Origin: Ampullaceana balthica | Lineage: Eukaryota; Mollusca; Gastropoda; Lymnaeidae | Direction of reading: 5' to 3' | NCBI GenBank assembly: GCA_944989445.1 | Contig: CALYLW010001193.1 | Location: 111,571 to 175,570, forward strand | Length of the DNA stretch: 64,000 nucleotides | Notes under the pieces: model-generated | Database searches by the model: none | Told to the model about the DNA's origin: nothing | The model's input: only the letters and a program-made list of their open reading frames with translations | Translations under genes and position numbers: made by a program | Shown here: piece after piece, positions 33,217 to 45,400 of the stretch | Position numbering within the stretch: the first letter of the stretch is position 1 | Layout of the letters: each line of letters opens with the position of its first letter

Positions 33217-33493
33217 GGACGCGGTGGTCGAGTGGCAGCGCACTGAACTGTCGTACCGATGGTCACGGGTTCGAATCCGTGTGAAGGCAAGGTTTGTTCC
33301 CGGGGCCTAGGGCGTCCCTGAGTCACCCCGCTCCGAATGGGTACCTAACACTACATGTAGTTAGGCGGCTGGGTAATGCGTGGAACCCACAAAGCCGTGG
33401 CCTGTGAGCGCTGCATCACTTGCCAACAGATCATCTGTCATGGTCTGTGGACGCAACTATCTTCTGCATAGAAGGAGCGTCTGTATTGATAAG
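33217..33493 (+). mobile_element. tRNA-derived SINE, copy 2, with LINE-derived 3' tail
   Basis: The tRNA-like head has an A-box region GCGGTGGTCGAGTGGCAGCG (33221-33240) and a B-box GGTTCGAATCC near 33268-33279. After a body of about 190 bp, the last 45 bases (ATCTTCTGCATAGAAGGAGC, GTCTGTATTGATAAG) match the 3' end of the CR1/Jockey-like LINE at 2994 and 4591. ATATATT at 33210-33216 and 33494-33500 is a 7-bp target-site duplication. The insertion split a copy of the 430-bp repeat family. The tail match suggests mobilisation by that LINE. Confidence 0.88.
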
Positions 33494-33504
33494 ATATATT
33501 CCCG

Positions 33505-33660
33505 ATCGGTGCGCATTATATTAAACATGTTTTACGAGACATAATTAAAATTTTGAATTTTTGGATTGTCGTGCGCTGCGTATTATAATGAACATTATTT
33601 TAGTTATGTCTCGTATATAAAGGATTTATAGTAAAAAACTTGCTTTTTTACGTTTTTTTA
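33505..33660 (+). repeat. Fragment of the ~430-bp repeat family, tail part
   Basis: Contains GTGCGCATTATATTAAACAT and TCGTATATAAAGGATTTATAG followed by TTTTTTACG, the tail of the unit. It probably continues 32990-33209, split by the SINE. Confidence 0.6.
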
Positions 33661-33764
33661 TATTAATCAATTAGATCTGAGAGTTTTTTTAAAACAATAA
33701 TTAGCTCTGCATAGTAATTTTAAGCAACAATCTCTACTAAATACAAGTATTCTTTTAAACAAGT

Positions 33765-33905
33765 AATTATGGCAGCTATGCGAAGTGTTGTTTAATCAAG
33801 AACGGCAACTATGCGAAGTCTTGTTTAATCAAGAACGACAACTATGCGAAGTCTTGTTTAATCAAGAACGGCAACTATGCGAAATCATGTTTAATCAAGT
33901 AACTC
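33765..33905. repeat. Minisatellite, about 33-bp unit, 4 copies
   Basis: Units contain GGCAACTATGCGAAGTCTTG and TTTAATCAAGAAC. No coding potential; the last copy is diverged. Confidence 0.85.
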
Positions 33906-34254
33906 TGCGAAGATCTTTGTTTTATTCAATCTGCTAATTGATTTTCAATATCAAGTTGGTAGCCTACAATGTAGGCCCTACATGTATTTCAAAGGTAAAT
34001 GTTTTAAATTCAAGTTCAATTTTTTAGGCCTAAAATAGGTTGTTGTTATTTTAACATTAGTATCTGTAATTTGTTTCCGATTTTAAAAATGTCCTTTCGA
34101 TAATTTCAAACACAGAAATACGAGGGTGCAATGGTCTAATAATAATTTTTTTTTAATATTTCCTCATGGAACAAACCTAATATAATACAAATAAGTATAA
34201 GCAATGAGTCTTATGAAAGTTGCTGAATTGGGTTCAAGGGGAAGGAAGTTAATA

Positions 34255-34870
34255 GAAAAAACGTTTAAAAAAAACAAGTTTTTGACTATAAATCCTTTAT
34301 ATACGAGATATAACTAAAAGAATGTTCACCATAATACGCATCGCACGACAATCCAAATATCCAAATTTTTAGTTATTTCTCATATATATAAAGGATTTAT
34401 AATTTAAAAAAAACTTCAACAGTCTGCCTGCTAAATTTCAGCTCGATTTGATCACGGGAAAAGGGTTATAAAAACATGTTTAACATAGTGCGCACAACGA
34501 GACAGATTAGCAATTAATAGCATTTACATTTACAGATCAGGAATGTCTTTTTAAAAAGTATCGTCAATATAATACGCATCGCACAGCGCAACAGGGAAGT
34601 ATTAAAAAGGTTGTTCAATATAATACGCACCGCGACACTCTAGCACAAAAATTATCATGATACATAGAGATAAATAAAGATAATTAAAAAATTCGATAAT
34701 TTAATTACAGTATATTCGATCGATCTGAAATTTTGATACAATCATTTTTATCATCGGCACGAGTCTGCCTGTAAAATTTCAGCTCGCTATCATACGAGGA
34801 AGTGGTTTAAACATCGATCCAAGTTTTTTCCGGCTTGCAAAGCGTCAAGCAATCAATCAAGCAAGCAGAC
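34255..34870 (-). repeat. Minus-orientation copies of the ~430-bp repeat family
   Basis: Contains the inverted tail (ACTATAAATCCTTTATATAC), the inverted core TTCGATCGATCTGAAATTTT and GCACGAGTCTGCCTGTAAAA. Two diverged units appear joined. No protein. Confidence 0.65.
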
Positions 34871-35699
34871 GCTACAAGTTAACATAAAGGATTTAAAAAA
34901 TGCAAGCCGCTGATATCAAAGACAGCGTCATTATATTTTAAATGGATCATAAATTCATTGTGTGTATCCTGATATCTGGCCCCAGATCTTAAATTGGCAT
35001 TTAGTATTTAGACATTGTTTTTAAAAATAAAAAAACACGTTTTTGAAACTTGGCCAAATTGTGAAGGGGGTGGGGATATGTGTCTTGAGAAATACATTTG
35101 TAAGCACTTCCTTGTGTATGAAAGATAATAAATTGGTTTCAATAATGACATCAAAATATTTTAGTCAGTTGTTGGGTTTTTCTATAGCGGTTTATAACTT
35201 AGGAAAAAATAACAGACAATACAGAGCAAACGCTTAGTATAGGAAGTCCTCGTGGTGGAAACAAAACAGTTGTGCTTGTTCTTTAATATTTCTGCTGCAC
35301 GGTTTGGTGGTGGCTAGGTTTTGTTAAAGGGGGGTTGGGGGGTATAATTTATGTAAGTAGGTCAAAGATACCAAAAACTCAGAGACCAATCAATCATTTT
35401 TAATCATATTTATAAGTTACATGGCCCTGGGGTGGCGGATAATGGGGGGTGGGGCAGACAGTGTCTCTGTCTCTCTTCACTTAATAAAATAAAAACTCAA
35501 CCGCAACAAGCCCCAATTTGTATATTGCTGGTTAAGTTAGGTACACTTTTTAAATCCCTTATATTAACTTCGCGGCCGTCTCTGTCGTCATCTCTCTCTC
35601 TCTCTCTGTCTGTCGTCGTCTCTGTCAGAAACTGTTGTGTTACGTCTTGTGAGGCCTACTAATACCCTGTTTTTTATATTATAAATTTACCCATCTGAT
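34871..35699. other. No gene; head fragment of the 430-bp family at about 35550-35640
   Basis: AAATCCCTTATATTAACTTC followed by a CT-rich microsatellite at 35590-35625 is the head of the repeat family. The remainder shows G-rich tracts and no supported coding segment. Confidence 0.45.
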
Positions 35700-36961
35700 A
35701 TACCAGATATTATGAAAGATAGAGTGATAAATGTTTTTCAAAAATACACTGTACAAAGATGTTATCACAAAAGAAACAGGAACGACAAAAACTGTGACTC
35801 ATAAGATACCACTGTTAGAACATGAACCTTTCAAGACTAATGTATATCATATTCCCATGGCATATAGAGACACAGTAAAACAAGAAATTTATTAGCTACT
35901 CAAAGATAACAAAATAAGAAAAGCAGTTGAAGCTAACTATACCTCAACAACTGTCATAGTCAAAATGAAGAATGGAAAGATTTGACTATGCTGTGATTAC
36001 AGACAATTGAATAATATTACAAAATTGGACCATGAACCTATTAGAGACCCAAGAGACATTGTAGACTGAATTGGTAATTCCAAAGTATTTACTACATTTG
36101 ACTTGAACATAGGTTTGTGGCACATAAACATGGATCCTGATTCTGTCAAATATACTACATTTATAGCCATGGATGAAGTATATGAATGGTTAGTGATGCT
36201 ATTTGGATTAGTCAACAGTACAGCAACTTTTAGCAGATTTATGAAAGTGATGTTACAAGGCATTCCAAATGGGGTACATTACGTAGACGACATATGTATC
36301 CACACTAAAAATTAGGAAATGCATATCCATACACTTGAAGCTGTACAAGATAGACTCAAGAAACATAATGTGACAATCTCACCTGAAAAAATAAACATTG
36401 GAAAGAAATATATTGATTTTCTGGGATACCATTCATTGACAATTATACAGAAATCACAAAAAACATGGATTCTCGAAAATTTCAGTTTTCAAGAGATTGC
36501 TTCAACGCATTGGAAAACATTAAGCAAGCATTTAGGAAGAAACCTATCCTAATTACACCCCAGAGGGACAAACCTATCATAGTTTCCACTGATGCATCAT
36601 CTATTGCATTTGGACCTTGCGTTATGCAAGAACATGATGGTATTCTCCATCCAATACTGTATCTTAGCATGAATCTAACAAAAACAGAACGAAACTACAT
36701 CACTATAGAGAGAGAATGTTTGGCTAAAGTGTGGACTCTACAAACACTGCAAAATATCTGCTAGGTAGAACATTAACTCTACTGACAGACCACAAACCAC
36801 TTGTGGCATTCAACAAAAAGAAAATCAGCAACGCAAAAATCAATCGGTGGGCTATGTTATTAGCAGGCTACAAGTTTGGCAATAAACCTGTTAAAGGAAA
36901 GGACAATGTTGTAGCATATGACATACTCAGTAGAATGATAATAAATACAGACACTTTGTAA
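35700..36961 (+). pseudogene. Decayed Gypsy-like reverse transcriptase / RNase H
   Basis: Frames broken by several stops and shifts encode a Gypsy-type RT and RNase H. In order: TVIVKMKNGK near 35957, DLNIGLWHINMDPDS and the catalytic VHYVDDICIHT box at 36270-36305, a fingers/thumb piece ending INIGKKYIDFLGYH, then RNase H with VSTDASSIAFGPCVMQE, LTKTERNYITIERECLA and LLTDHKPLVAFNKK. The integrase that should follow is missing; minisatellites and an LTR start come next. It is not functional. Confidence 0.85.
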
Positions 36962-37077
36962 ATACATTCACAAGGAAAAGCAGAAACTGTATCTGTCAAA
37001 CAAATGGGGAAAAAGCGATGTTTGAATTCTACTAGATAATATGTTTAATTTCATGTCTTAAGGTTGTTTATTTTAAT

Positions 37078-37462
37078 TTCACAAAACTACAGGTGTGTCA
37101 CAAAACTACAGGTGTGTCACAAAACTACAGGTGTGTCACAAAACTACAGGTGTGTCACAAAACTACAGGTGTGTCACAAAACTACAGGTGTGTCACAAAA
37201 CTACAGGTGTGTCACAAAACTACAGGTGTGTCACAAAACTACAGGTGTGTCACAAAACTACAGGTGTGTCACAAAACTACAGGTGTGTCACAAAACTACA
37301 GGTGTGTCACAAAACTACAGGTGTGTCACAAAACTACAGGTGTGTCACAAAACTACAGGTGTGTCACAAAACTACAGGTGTGTCACAAAACTACAGGTGT
37401 GTCGCAAAACTACAGGTGTGTCACAAAACTACAGGTGTGTCACAAAACTACAGGTGTGTTAT
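37078..37462. repeat. 19-bp minisatellite, about 20 nearly perfect copies
   Basis: The unit CACAAAACTACAGGTGTGT repeats with almost no substitutions (one CGCAAAAC variant near 37403), so it is young or homogenised. Since 19 is not a multiple of three, all plus frames pass through the same peptide series (57-nt period) and are open, but this is an artefact. It lies in the internal 3' region of the Gypsy remnant. Confidence 0.95.
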
Positions 37463-37656
37463 AAAATTTAAGTTTCATTCTTTTCAGCACAAGCAGACTG
37501 GTGAAGTCCTGCAGATTTTTCTTGATCTCTATGTCGGGATATTGTGTGTAAAGTAGTGATTGTCCAATGATGATGAATATTTGAATATAGATTATTTGTA
37601 TTGTGTTAATACTAAAAATGTTTTATGTTGAACAATTTTTTAAGGATGGGGGTGAA

Positions 37657-37784
37657 TGTCACGTGAAAATGACGAGCGCAGAGATATAAAGATCACGTGA
37701 TACAAACAATCATGAAAAGAGATGTGTGCCAACTAGAGTACCATTGATGCGGTCACAAGAGAAAGAAAATTCTGCAGTACGGAT
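37657..37784 (+). mobile_element. LTR start following a polypurine tract
   Basis: A purine-rich AAGGATGGGGGTGAA directly precedes TGTCACGTGAAAATGACGAG, the expected order of polypurine tract and 3' LTR. The first bases match the starts of the LTRs at 23740 and 57416. After about 130 bp the LTR dissolves into the 28-bp minisatellite. It is the likely 3' end of the Gypsy remnant at 35.7-37.0 kb. Confidence 0.65.
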
Positions 37785-38286
37785 CTTATTTTGTACCCCA
37801 CCCAGTACGGATCTTATTTTGTACCCCACCCAGTACGGATCTTATTTTGTACCCCACCCAGTACGGATCTTATTTTGTACCCCACCCAGTACGGATCTTA
37901 TTTTGTACCCCACCCAGTACGAATCTTATTTTGTACCCCACCAAGTACGGATCTTATTTTGTACCCCACCCAGTATGGATCTTATTTTGTACCCCACCCA
38001 GTACGGATCTTATTTTGTACCCCACCCAGTACGGATCTTATTTTGTACCCCACCCAGTACGAATCTTATTTTGTACCCCACCAAGTACGGATCTTATTTT
38101 GTACCCCACCCAGTATGGATCTTATTTTGTACCCCACCCAGTACGGATCTTATTTTGTACCCCACCCAGTATGGATCTTATTTTGTACCCCACCCAGTAC
38201 GGATCTTATTTTGTACCCCACCCAGTATGGATCTTATTTTGTACCCCACCCAGTACGGATCTTATTTTGTACCCCACCCAGTACGA
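37785..38286. repeat. 28-bp minisatellite, 18 copies
   Basis: Units contain AGTACGGATCTTATTTTGTA followed by CCCCACCC, with AGTATGG and AGTACGA variants. Long plus-strand frames (up to 275 codons) arise from the lack of stops and are not considered genes. Confidence 0.95.
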
Positions 38287-38304
38287 TCCAGTTGCATAAA
38301 AAAA

Positions 38305-38545
38305 CCCATTCTTGGTGGAATCCCTTCTCCCGACATGATCCCATACTTTGATGGAATCCCTTCTCCCGACATGATCCCATACTTTGATGGAATCCCTTCT
38401 CCCGACATGATCCCATACTTTGATGGAATCCCTTCTCCCGACATGATCCCATACTTTGATGGAATCCCTTCTCCCGACATGATCCCATACTTTGATGGAA
38501 TCCCTTCTCCCGACATGATCCCATACTTTGATGGGATTTCATACC
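38305..38545. repeat. 36-bp minisatellite, about 6.5 copies
   Basis: Units contain GGAATCCCTTCTCCCGACAT followed by GATCCCATACTTTGAT, nearly identical. It is contiguous with the 28-bp array and the open frames run from one into the other without meaning. Confidence 0.95.
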
Positions 38546-39474
38546 GAATATGATCCTGTTGCATAATTGGGTCTCATTCTTGTTTAAATCCCTTGCCCCA
38601 ATATGATTCTGTTTTCTCGCGAAATCTGATTCCCTGGCCGGGGAACCAAACTTCGTTGAATCTTTGTTGAACCTTTAACGGGTTGACCTGGAAAAGGGTT
38701 AAAAAATATCCAATTTCTGGCAAATAAATTAATTTACATAATTTTACAGAGTATCCCAGGAGGAAGCGGGTAGTGCAAATAATTTTAAATAGATTTACAT
38801 GTAGATGATATAAATAATAAAATGAAACATAGAAGAAATGGCTACAAACTTTGACTTGAAGTTCATTTAAAGTGTAAACCAATATTGTTGTATAAAGCTA
38901 TCGTAAGGTACTCTTACAACATTTATATAAGTCGGAAAATGAAAAAGGGTCGCAAGAGGAGAGGATTAAGGAATTTTATACCATAAAGTATTTTATTATG
39001 GGTCTTAAAGGTGTAGTTAGTATCCATCCGTCCAGTAGCCAATTTTAAAATAATATTTATACAGCTTAAATATGGAAAACGGTTCAAGAAGTAGCTTGAA
39101 ACTCCTGTAGATTTCAATCTGGATCAAGATAATTATCTAGATGTCAATCTGGATCAAGACGTAAATGTGTGTCAATAATTGTCCAGATTTCAATCTGGAT
39201 AAAGATGGATATGTGTATCAATAATTGTGTAGTTTCTGTGAAATCAAATGAGGGATAAGATCTTAAACATTAACGGAAAAGGAAAAAAACGACATTAGTA
39301 GTTCAATGCCCTAATATGTTTTAATTTGGGTCATCAAGTTTGGATATAGCAAGTTAAAATAAGTTTTAATATGTGTCATATCAAGAGAAATAGTTATTTT
39401 GGGCTCCGGCCCACAATGAGTAGGTATTTTTAAAAAATAAAATATGCCAAAAACCTCATTTTGTCTGACGAACC
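38546..39474. other. No gene; small duplications near 39110-39230
   Basis: The phrase GATTTCAATCTGGATCAAGA recurs three times in diverged form between 39110 and 39205. No exon or transposon domain recognised elsewhere. Confidence 0.4.
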
Positions 39475-42400
39475 AAGTTACCAGAAATATTTTAGAATTA
39501 TTACCAAACGGCCAGCAATATTTTAGAGTTATTACCAAACGGCCAGCAATATTTTAGAGTTATTACCAAACGGCCAGCAATATTTTAGAGTTATTACCAA
39601 ACGGCCAGCAATATTTTAGAGTTATTACCAAACGGCCAGCAATATTTTAGAGTTATTACCAAACGGCGTGCAATATTTTAGAGTTATTACCAAACGGCCA
39701 GCAATATTTTAGAGTTATTACCAAACGGCGTGCAATATTTTAGAGTTATTACCAAACGGCCAGCAATATTTTAGAGTTATTACCAAACGGCCAGCAATAT
39801 TTTAGAGTTATTACCAAACGGCCAGCAATATTTTAGAATTATTACCAAACGGCCAGCAATATTTTAGATTTATTACCAAACGGCCAGCAATATTTTAGAA
39901 TTATTACCAAACGGCCAGCAATATTTTAGAGTTATTACCAAACGGCCAGCAATATTTTAGAATTATTACCAAACGGCCAGCAATATTTTAGAGTTATTAC
40001 CAAACGGCCAGCAATATTTTAGAATTATTACCAAACGGCCAGCAATATTTTAGAGTTATTACCAAACGGCCAGCAATATTTTAGAATTATTACCAAACGG
40101 CCAGCAATATTTTAGAATTATTACCAAACGGCCAGCAATATTTTAGAATTATTACCAAACGGCCAGCAATATTTTAGAATTATTACCAAACGGCCAGCAA
40201 TATTTTAGAGTTATTACCAAACGGCCAGCAATATTTTAGAATTATTACCAAACGGCCAGCAATATTTTAGAATTATTACCAAACGGCCAGCAATATTTTA
40301 GAATTATTACCAAACGGCCAGCAATATTTTAGAATTATTACCAAACGGCCAGCAATATTTTAGAATTATTACCAAACGGCCAGCAATATTTTAGAATTAT
40401 TACCAAACGGCCAACAATATTTTAGAGTTATTACCAAACGGCCAGCAATATTTTAGAATTATTACCAAACGGCCAGCAATATTTTAGAGTTATTACCAAA
40501 CGGCCAGCAATATTTTAGAATTATTACCAAATGGCCAGCAATATTTTAGAGTTATTACCAAACGGCGTGCAATATTTTAGAATTATTACCAAACGGCCAG
40601 CAATATTTTAGAGTTATTACCAAACGGCGTGCAATATTTTAGAATTATTACCAAACGGCGTGCAATATTTTAGAGTTATTACCAAACGGCGTGCAATATT
40701 TTAGAGTTATTACCAAACGGCGTGCAATATTTTAGAATTATTACCAAACGGCGTGCAATATTTTAGAATTATTAACAAACGCCCAGCAATATTTTAGAAT
40801 TATTACCAAACGGCGTGCACTATTTTAGAATTATTACCAAACGGCGTGCAATATTTTAGAATTATTACCAAACGGCGTGCAATATTTTAGAATTATTAAC
40901 AAACGCCCAGCAATATTTTAGAATTATTACCAAACGGCGTGCAATATTTTAGAATTATTACCAAACGGCGTGCAATATTTTAGAATTATTACCAAACGGC
41001 GTGCAATATTTTAGAATTATTACCAAACGGCCAGCAATATTTTAGAGTTATTACCAAACGGCGTGCAATATTTTAGAATTATTACCAAACGGCGTGCAAT
41101 ATTTTAGAATTATTACCAAACGGCCAGCAATATTTTAGAGTTATTACCAAACGGCGTGCAATATTTTAGAATTATTACCAAACGGCGTGCAATATTTTAG
41201 AATTATTAACAAACGCCCAGCAATATTTTAGAATTATTACCAAACGGCGTGCAATATTTTAGAATTATTACCAAACGGCGTGCAATATTTTAGAATTATT
41301 ACCAAACGGCGTGCAATATTTTAGAATTATTACCAAACGGCCAGCAATATTTTAGAGTTATTACCAAACGGCGTGCAATATTTTAGAATTATTACCAAAC
41401 GGCGTGCAATATTTTAGAATTATTACCAAACGGCCAGCAATATTTTAGAGTTATTACCAAACGGCGTGCAATATTTTAGAATTATTACCAAACGGCGTGC
41501 AATATTTTAGAATTATTACCAAACGGCGTGCAATATTTTAGAGTTAATAACAAACGGCCAGCAATATTTTAGAGTTATTACCAAACGGCCAGCAATATTT
41601 TAGAATTATTACCAAACGGCCAGCAATATTTTAGAGTTATTACCAAACGGCCAGCAATATTTTAGAATTATTACCAAACGGCCAGCAATATTTTAGAGTT
41701 ATTACCAAACGGCCAGCAATATTTTAGAGTTATTACCAAACGGCCAGCAATATTTTAGAGTTATTACCAAACGGCCAGCAATATTTTAGAATTATTACCA
41801 AACGGCCAGCAATATTTTAGAGTTATTACCAAACGGCCAGCAATATTTTAGAATTATTACCAAACGGCCAGCAATATTTTAGAGTTATTACCAAACGGCC
41901 AGCAATATTTTAGAGTTATTACCAAACGGCCAGCAATATTTTAGAGTTATTACCAAACGGCCAGCAATATTTTAGAATTATTACCAAACGGCGTGCAATA
42001 TTTTAGAATTATTAACAAACGCCCAGCAATATTTTAGAATTATTACCAAACGGCGTGCAATATTTTAGAATTATTACCAAACGGCGTGCAATATTTTAGA
42101 ATTATTACCAAACGGCGTGCAATATTTTAGAATTAATACCAAACGGCCAGCAATATTTTAGAGTTATTACCAAACGGCGTGCAATATTTTAGAATTATTA
42201 CCAAACGGCGTGCAATATTTTAGAATTATTACCAAACGGCGTGCAATATTTTAGAATTATTACCAAACGGCGTGCAATATTTTAGAGTTAATAACAAACG
42301 GCCAGCAATATTTTAGAGTTATTACCAAACGGCCAGCAATATTTTAGAGTTATTACCAAACGGCGTGCAATATTTTAGAATTATTACCAAACGGCCAGCA

Positions 42401-45400
42401 ATATTTTAGAATTATTACCAAACGGCGTGCAATATTTTAGAATTATTACCAAACGGCCAGCAATATTTTAGAGTTAATAACAAACGGCCAGCAATATTTT
42501 AGAGTTATTACCAAACGGCCTGCAATATTTTAGAATTATTACCAAACGGCCAGCAATATTTTAGAGTTAATAACAAACGGCCAGCAATATTTTAGAGTTA
42601 TTACCAAACGGCCAGCAATATTTTAGAGTTACTACGAAACGGCCAGCAATATTTTAGAATTATTACCAAACGGCCAGCAATATTTTAGAGTTAATAACAA
42701 ACGGCCAGCAATATTTTAGAGTTATTACCAAACGGCCAGCAATATTTTAGAGTTATTACCAAACGGCCAGCAATACTTTAGAATTATTACCAAACGGCGT
42801 GCAATATTTTAGAGTTAATAACAAACGGCCAGCAATATTTTAGAGTTATTACCAAACGGCCAGCAATATTTTAGAATTATTACCAAACGGCCAGCAATAT
42901 TTTAGAGTTATTACCAAACGGCCAGCAATATTTTAGAATTATTACCAAACGGCCAGCAATATTTTAGAGTTATTACCAAACGGCCAGCAATATTTTAGAG
43001 TTATTACCAAACGGCCAGCAATATTTTAGAGTTATTACCAAACGGCCAGCAATATTTTAGAATTATTACCAAACGGCCAGCAATATTTTAGAGTTATTAC
43101 CAAACGGCCAGCAATATTTTAGAATTATTACCAAACGGCCAGCAATATTTTAGAGTTATTACCAAACGGCCAGCAATATTTTAGAGTTATTACCAAACGG
43201 CCAGCAATATTTTAGAGTTATTACCAAACGGCCAGCAATATTTTAGAATTATTACCAAACGGCGTGCAATATTTTAGAATTATTAACAAACGCCCAGCAA
43301 TATTTTAGAATTATTAACAAACGCCCAGCAATATTTTAGAATTATTACCAAACGGCGTGCAATATTTTAGAATTATTACCAAACGGCGTGCAATATTTTA
43401 GAATTATTACCAAACGGCGTGCAATATTTTAGATTATACCAAACGGCAGCAATATTTTAGAGTTATTACCAAACGGCGTGCAATATTTTAGAATTATTAC
43501 CAAACGGCGTGCAATATTTTAGAATTATTACCAAACGGCGTGCAATATTTTAGAATTATTACCAAACGGCGTGCAATATTTTAGAGTTATTACCAAACGG
43601 CCAGCAATATTTTAGAGTTATTACCAAACGGCCAGCAATATTTTAGAATTATTACCAAACGGCGTGCAATATTTTAGAATTATTACCAAACGGCCAGCAA
43701 TATTTTAGAATTATTACCAAACGGCCAGCAATTTTGATTATTACCGCGCAAATTTTAGATTATTACCAAACGGCCAGCAATATTTTAGAGTTATTACCAA
43801 ACGGCCAGCAATATTTTAGAGTTATTACCAAACGGCCAGCAATATTTTAGAGTTATTACCAAACGGCCAGCAATATTTTAGAATTATTACCAAACGGCCA
43901 GCAATATTTTAGAGTTATTACCAAACGGCCAGCAATATTTTAGAGTTATTACCAAACGGCCAGCAATATTTTAGAGTTATTACCAAACGGCCAGCAATAT
44001 TTTAGAGTTATTACCAAACGGCCAGCAATATTTTAGAGTTATTACCAAACGGCCTGCAATATTTTAGAATTATTACCAAACGGCCAGCAATATTTTAGAG
44101 TTAATAACAAACGGCCAGCAATATTTTAGAGTTATTACCAAACGGCCAGCAATTTTAGATTATTACCAAACGGCCAGCAATATTTTAGAGTTATTACAAA
44201 CGGCCAGCAAATTTTAGATTATTACCAAACGGCCAGCAATATTTTAGAGTTATTACGAAACGGCCAGCAATATTTTAGAATTATTACCAAACGGCCAGCA
44301 ATATTTTAGAGTTAATAACAAACGGCCAGCAATATTTTAGAGTTATTACCAAACGGCCAGCAATATTTTAGAATTATTACCAAACGGCCAGCAATATTTT
44401 AGAGTTAATAACAAACGGCCAGCAATATTTTAGAGTTATTACCAAACGGCCAGCAATATTTTAGAGTTATTACCAAACGGCCAGCAATATTTTAGAGTTA
44501 TTACCAAACGGCCAGCAATATTTTAGAATTATTACCAAACGGCCAGCAATATTTTAGAATTATTACCAAACGGCCAGCAATATTTTAGAATTATTACCAA
44601 ACGGCCAGCAATATTTTAGAGTTAATAACAAACGGCCAGCAATATTTTAGAGTTATTACCAAACGGCCAGCAATATTTTAGAGTTATTACCAAACGGCCA
44701 GCAATATTTTAGAGTTATTACCAAACGGCCAGCAATATTTTAGAATTATTACCAAACGGCCAGCAATATTTTAGAGTTAATAACAAACGGCCAGCAATAT
44801 TTTAGAGTTATTACCAAACGGCCAGCAATATTTTAGAGTTATTACCAAACGGCCAGCAATATTTTAGAGTTATTACCAAACGGCCAGCAATATTTTAGAA
44901 TTATTACCAAACGGCCAGCAATATTTTAGAATTATTACCAAACGGCCAGCAATATTTTAGAGTTATTACCAAACGGCCAGCAATATTTTAGAGTTATTAC
45001 CAAACGGCCAGCAATATTTTAGAGTTATTACCAAACGGCCAGCAATATTTTAGAGTTATTACCAAACGGCCAGCAATATTTTAGAATTATTACCAAACGG
45101 CCAGCAATATTTTAGAGTTAATAACAAACGGCCAGCAATATTTTAGAGTTATTACCAAACGGCCAGCAATATTTTAGAGTTATTACCAAACGGCCAGCAA
45201 TATTTTAGAGTTATTACCAAACGGCCAGCAATATTTTAGAATTATTACCAAACGGCCAGCAATATTTTAGAATTATTACCAAACGGCCAGCAATATTTTA
45301 GAGTTAATAACAAACGGCCATCAATATTTTAGAGTTATTACCAAACGGCCAGCAATATTTTAGAGTTATTACCAAACGGCCAGCAATATTTTAGAGTTAT

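Noticed and set aside
37726..38564. Frames of 275, 186 and 150 codons (plus) and about 100 codons (minus)
   Set aside because: They are read-through of the 28-bp and 36-bp minisatellites in several frames.
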